Shown here one piece after another: positions 63,456 to 64,000 of a stretch of 64,000 bases of DNA. The notes under the pieces were generated by a model that was given only the letters and a program-made list of their open reading frames with translations, had not been told where the DNA came from and did not search any database. How positions within the stretch are numbered: position 1 is the stretch's first letter; every line of letters begins with the position of its first letter. Made by a program: the position numbers and the translations under genes. This DNA comes from Methylacidiphilales bacterium (GTDB taxonomy: Bacteria; Verrucomicrobiota; Verrucomicrobiia; Methylacidiphilales; UBA1321): NCBI GenBank assembly GCA_026225555.1, contig JAMFSY010000114.1, positions 62,001 through 126,000 of the forward strand. The letters run 5' to 3'.

Positions 63456-64000
63456 TTAGACGCTCGCGGAAGGCGCGGAAACCAGCGAAGCGATGCGGTG
63501 GTCCCAAAGATGTTCCCGAATGGAACGGGAACGGGCCCGTTCTCCGCAGGCCAGGGCGCTATCGGGATCGTTCAGGCATTTGTCAGCCGCGGACTCGAGC
63601 CCGGCCAGGGAATCGACCATCATGATCTCTCCCTCATCATAGCAGGACCGGACATCGGGGCTGTCGAGATTGATGGAGAGCCGCCCGCTGGCCGCGATCT
63701 CGAAAAGCTTTTCGTTGGCCGTAGCGTCGCGGATGGAATTGGGCGCGTTGAGATGAGCGGCATACTTGCGGTAGTAGCCAGGCAAAGCGCCAAAGGTGAT
63801 ATAAGGCTTGGCCTCGATACCATAAGGCTTCCATTCATCGGGAGCACTGTAGACATCGATCCAGCCCCGTTTCCAGAGACGGTGGACGAAGGCGGGCCGA
63901 TCGTAGCGATTGACCAGTTTGATCAGGAAGGCGAGGTCGAGAACGATGCCCTTTTCGTTTACAAATTCGAAAGCCCGCGGGTAATGAGTCCCGGCCAGTT
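63456..64000 (-). CDS. glycosyltransferase, CgeB/GT1-like C-terminal part (5' end outside window)
   Basis: The minus-strand frame is open from the window edge to the stop at 63456, giving about 180 residues of the C-terminal part. NAPNSIRDATANEKLFEIAA, SGRLSINLDSPDVRSCYDEG, a DSLAGLESAADKCLNDPDSA helix and GERARSRSIREHLWDHR match the C-terminal domain of CgeB-type/GT-B glycosyltransferases, which binds the nucleotide sugar. It converges with flagellin, so a role in flagellin or surface glycosylation is plausible but unproven. Confidence 0.75.
   Translation of the reverse strand, partial: LAGTHYPRAFEFVNEKGIVLDLAFLIKLVNRYDRPAFVHRLWKRGWIDVYSAPDEWKPYGIEAKPYITFGALPGYYRKYAAHLNAPNSIRDATANEKLFEIAASGRLSINLDSPDVRSCYDEGEIMMVDSLAGLESAADKCLNDPDSALACGERARSRSIREHLWDHRIASLVSAPSASV

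Overview
The window is about 64 kb of a G+C-rich, gene-dense bacterial chromosome with no phage, plasmid, rRNA, tRNA or CRISPR content that I can see. The best guess for the host is a free-living, flagellated member of the Verrucomicrobiota. This rests on the mix of families: a GYF_2-TonB fusion, a DUF5069 protein, a PATR-type autotransporter, a short flagellin and very large hybrid kinases. No marker gene is present, so the assignment is an inference.

Layout. 0-2.8 kb holds TonB energy transduction: a partial ExbB/TolQ, an ExbD/TolR, a TonB, and an opposing GYF-domain TonB. 2.9-8.9 kb is a purine-base module with two permeases, an 8-oxoguanine-deaminase-like amidohydrolase and two nucleosidase paralogues, one of them with a signal peptide. 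9-14.4 kb holds metabolic genes on the minus strand: a hypothetical membrane protein, an acyl-CoA desaturase, a luciferase-like flavin enzyme, a DUF5069 protein and a glutathionyl-hydroquinone-reductase-like protein. 14.4-21.3 kb is a tight five-gene minus-strand operon of REC-kinase, SAM methyltransferase, membrane kinase-REC-kinase, REC-pseudokinase and REC. Its order matches the phcBSRQ quorum-sensing operon of Ralstonia. 21.6-26.9 kb holds a sodium/solute symporter with its small DUF3311 partner, and a repeat-rich autotransporter. 27.1-32 kb is a complete ureABCEFGD operon. 32-34.7 kb is a cyclase-ATPase-TPR regulator.

35-63 kb is dominated by signal transduction. A plus-strand operon (cheW, TPR-cheR, extended cheW, MCP, cheA-REC, cheB, hybrid kinase) matches the parts of the Wsp surface-sensing system, with a hybrid kinase where the diguanylate cyclase WspR would be. 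After a decayed lacI remnant, a second plus-strand operon starts with a kinase whose N-terminus is an ethylene-receptor (ETR1-type) membrane domain with the copper-ligand Cys and His conserved. It continues with a double receiver and two related REC-kinases. On the minus strand, a FlgN-like protein, a coiled-coil membrane protein, three more kinases, a thioredoxin-like protein and an MCP form a convergent block. Flagellin, with a structured leader and a strong terminator, is transcribed divergently. A REPIN-like palindrome and a partial glycosyltransferase close the window.

Eleven proteins here carry histidine-kinase domains. Together with two MCPs, two CheWs, CheR, CheB and a probable signal-synthesising methyltransferase, they make this a sensory island linking motility or surface behaviour with cell-cell and possibly gaseous (ethylene-like) cues.
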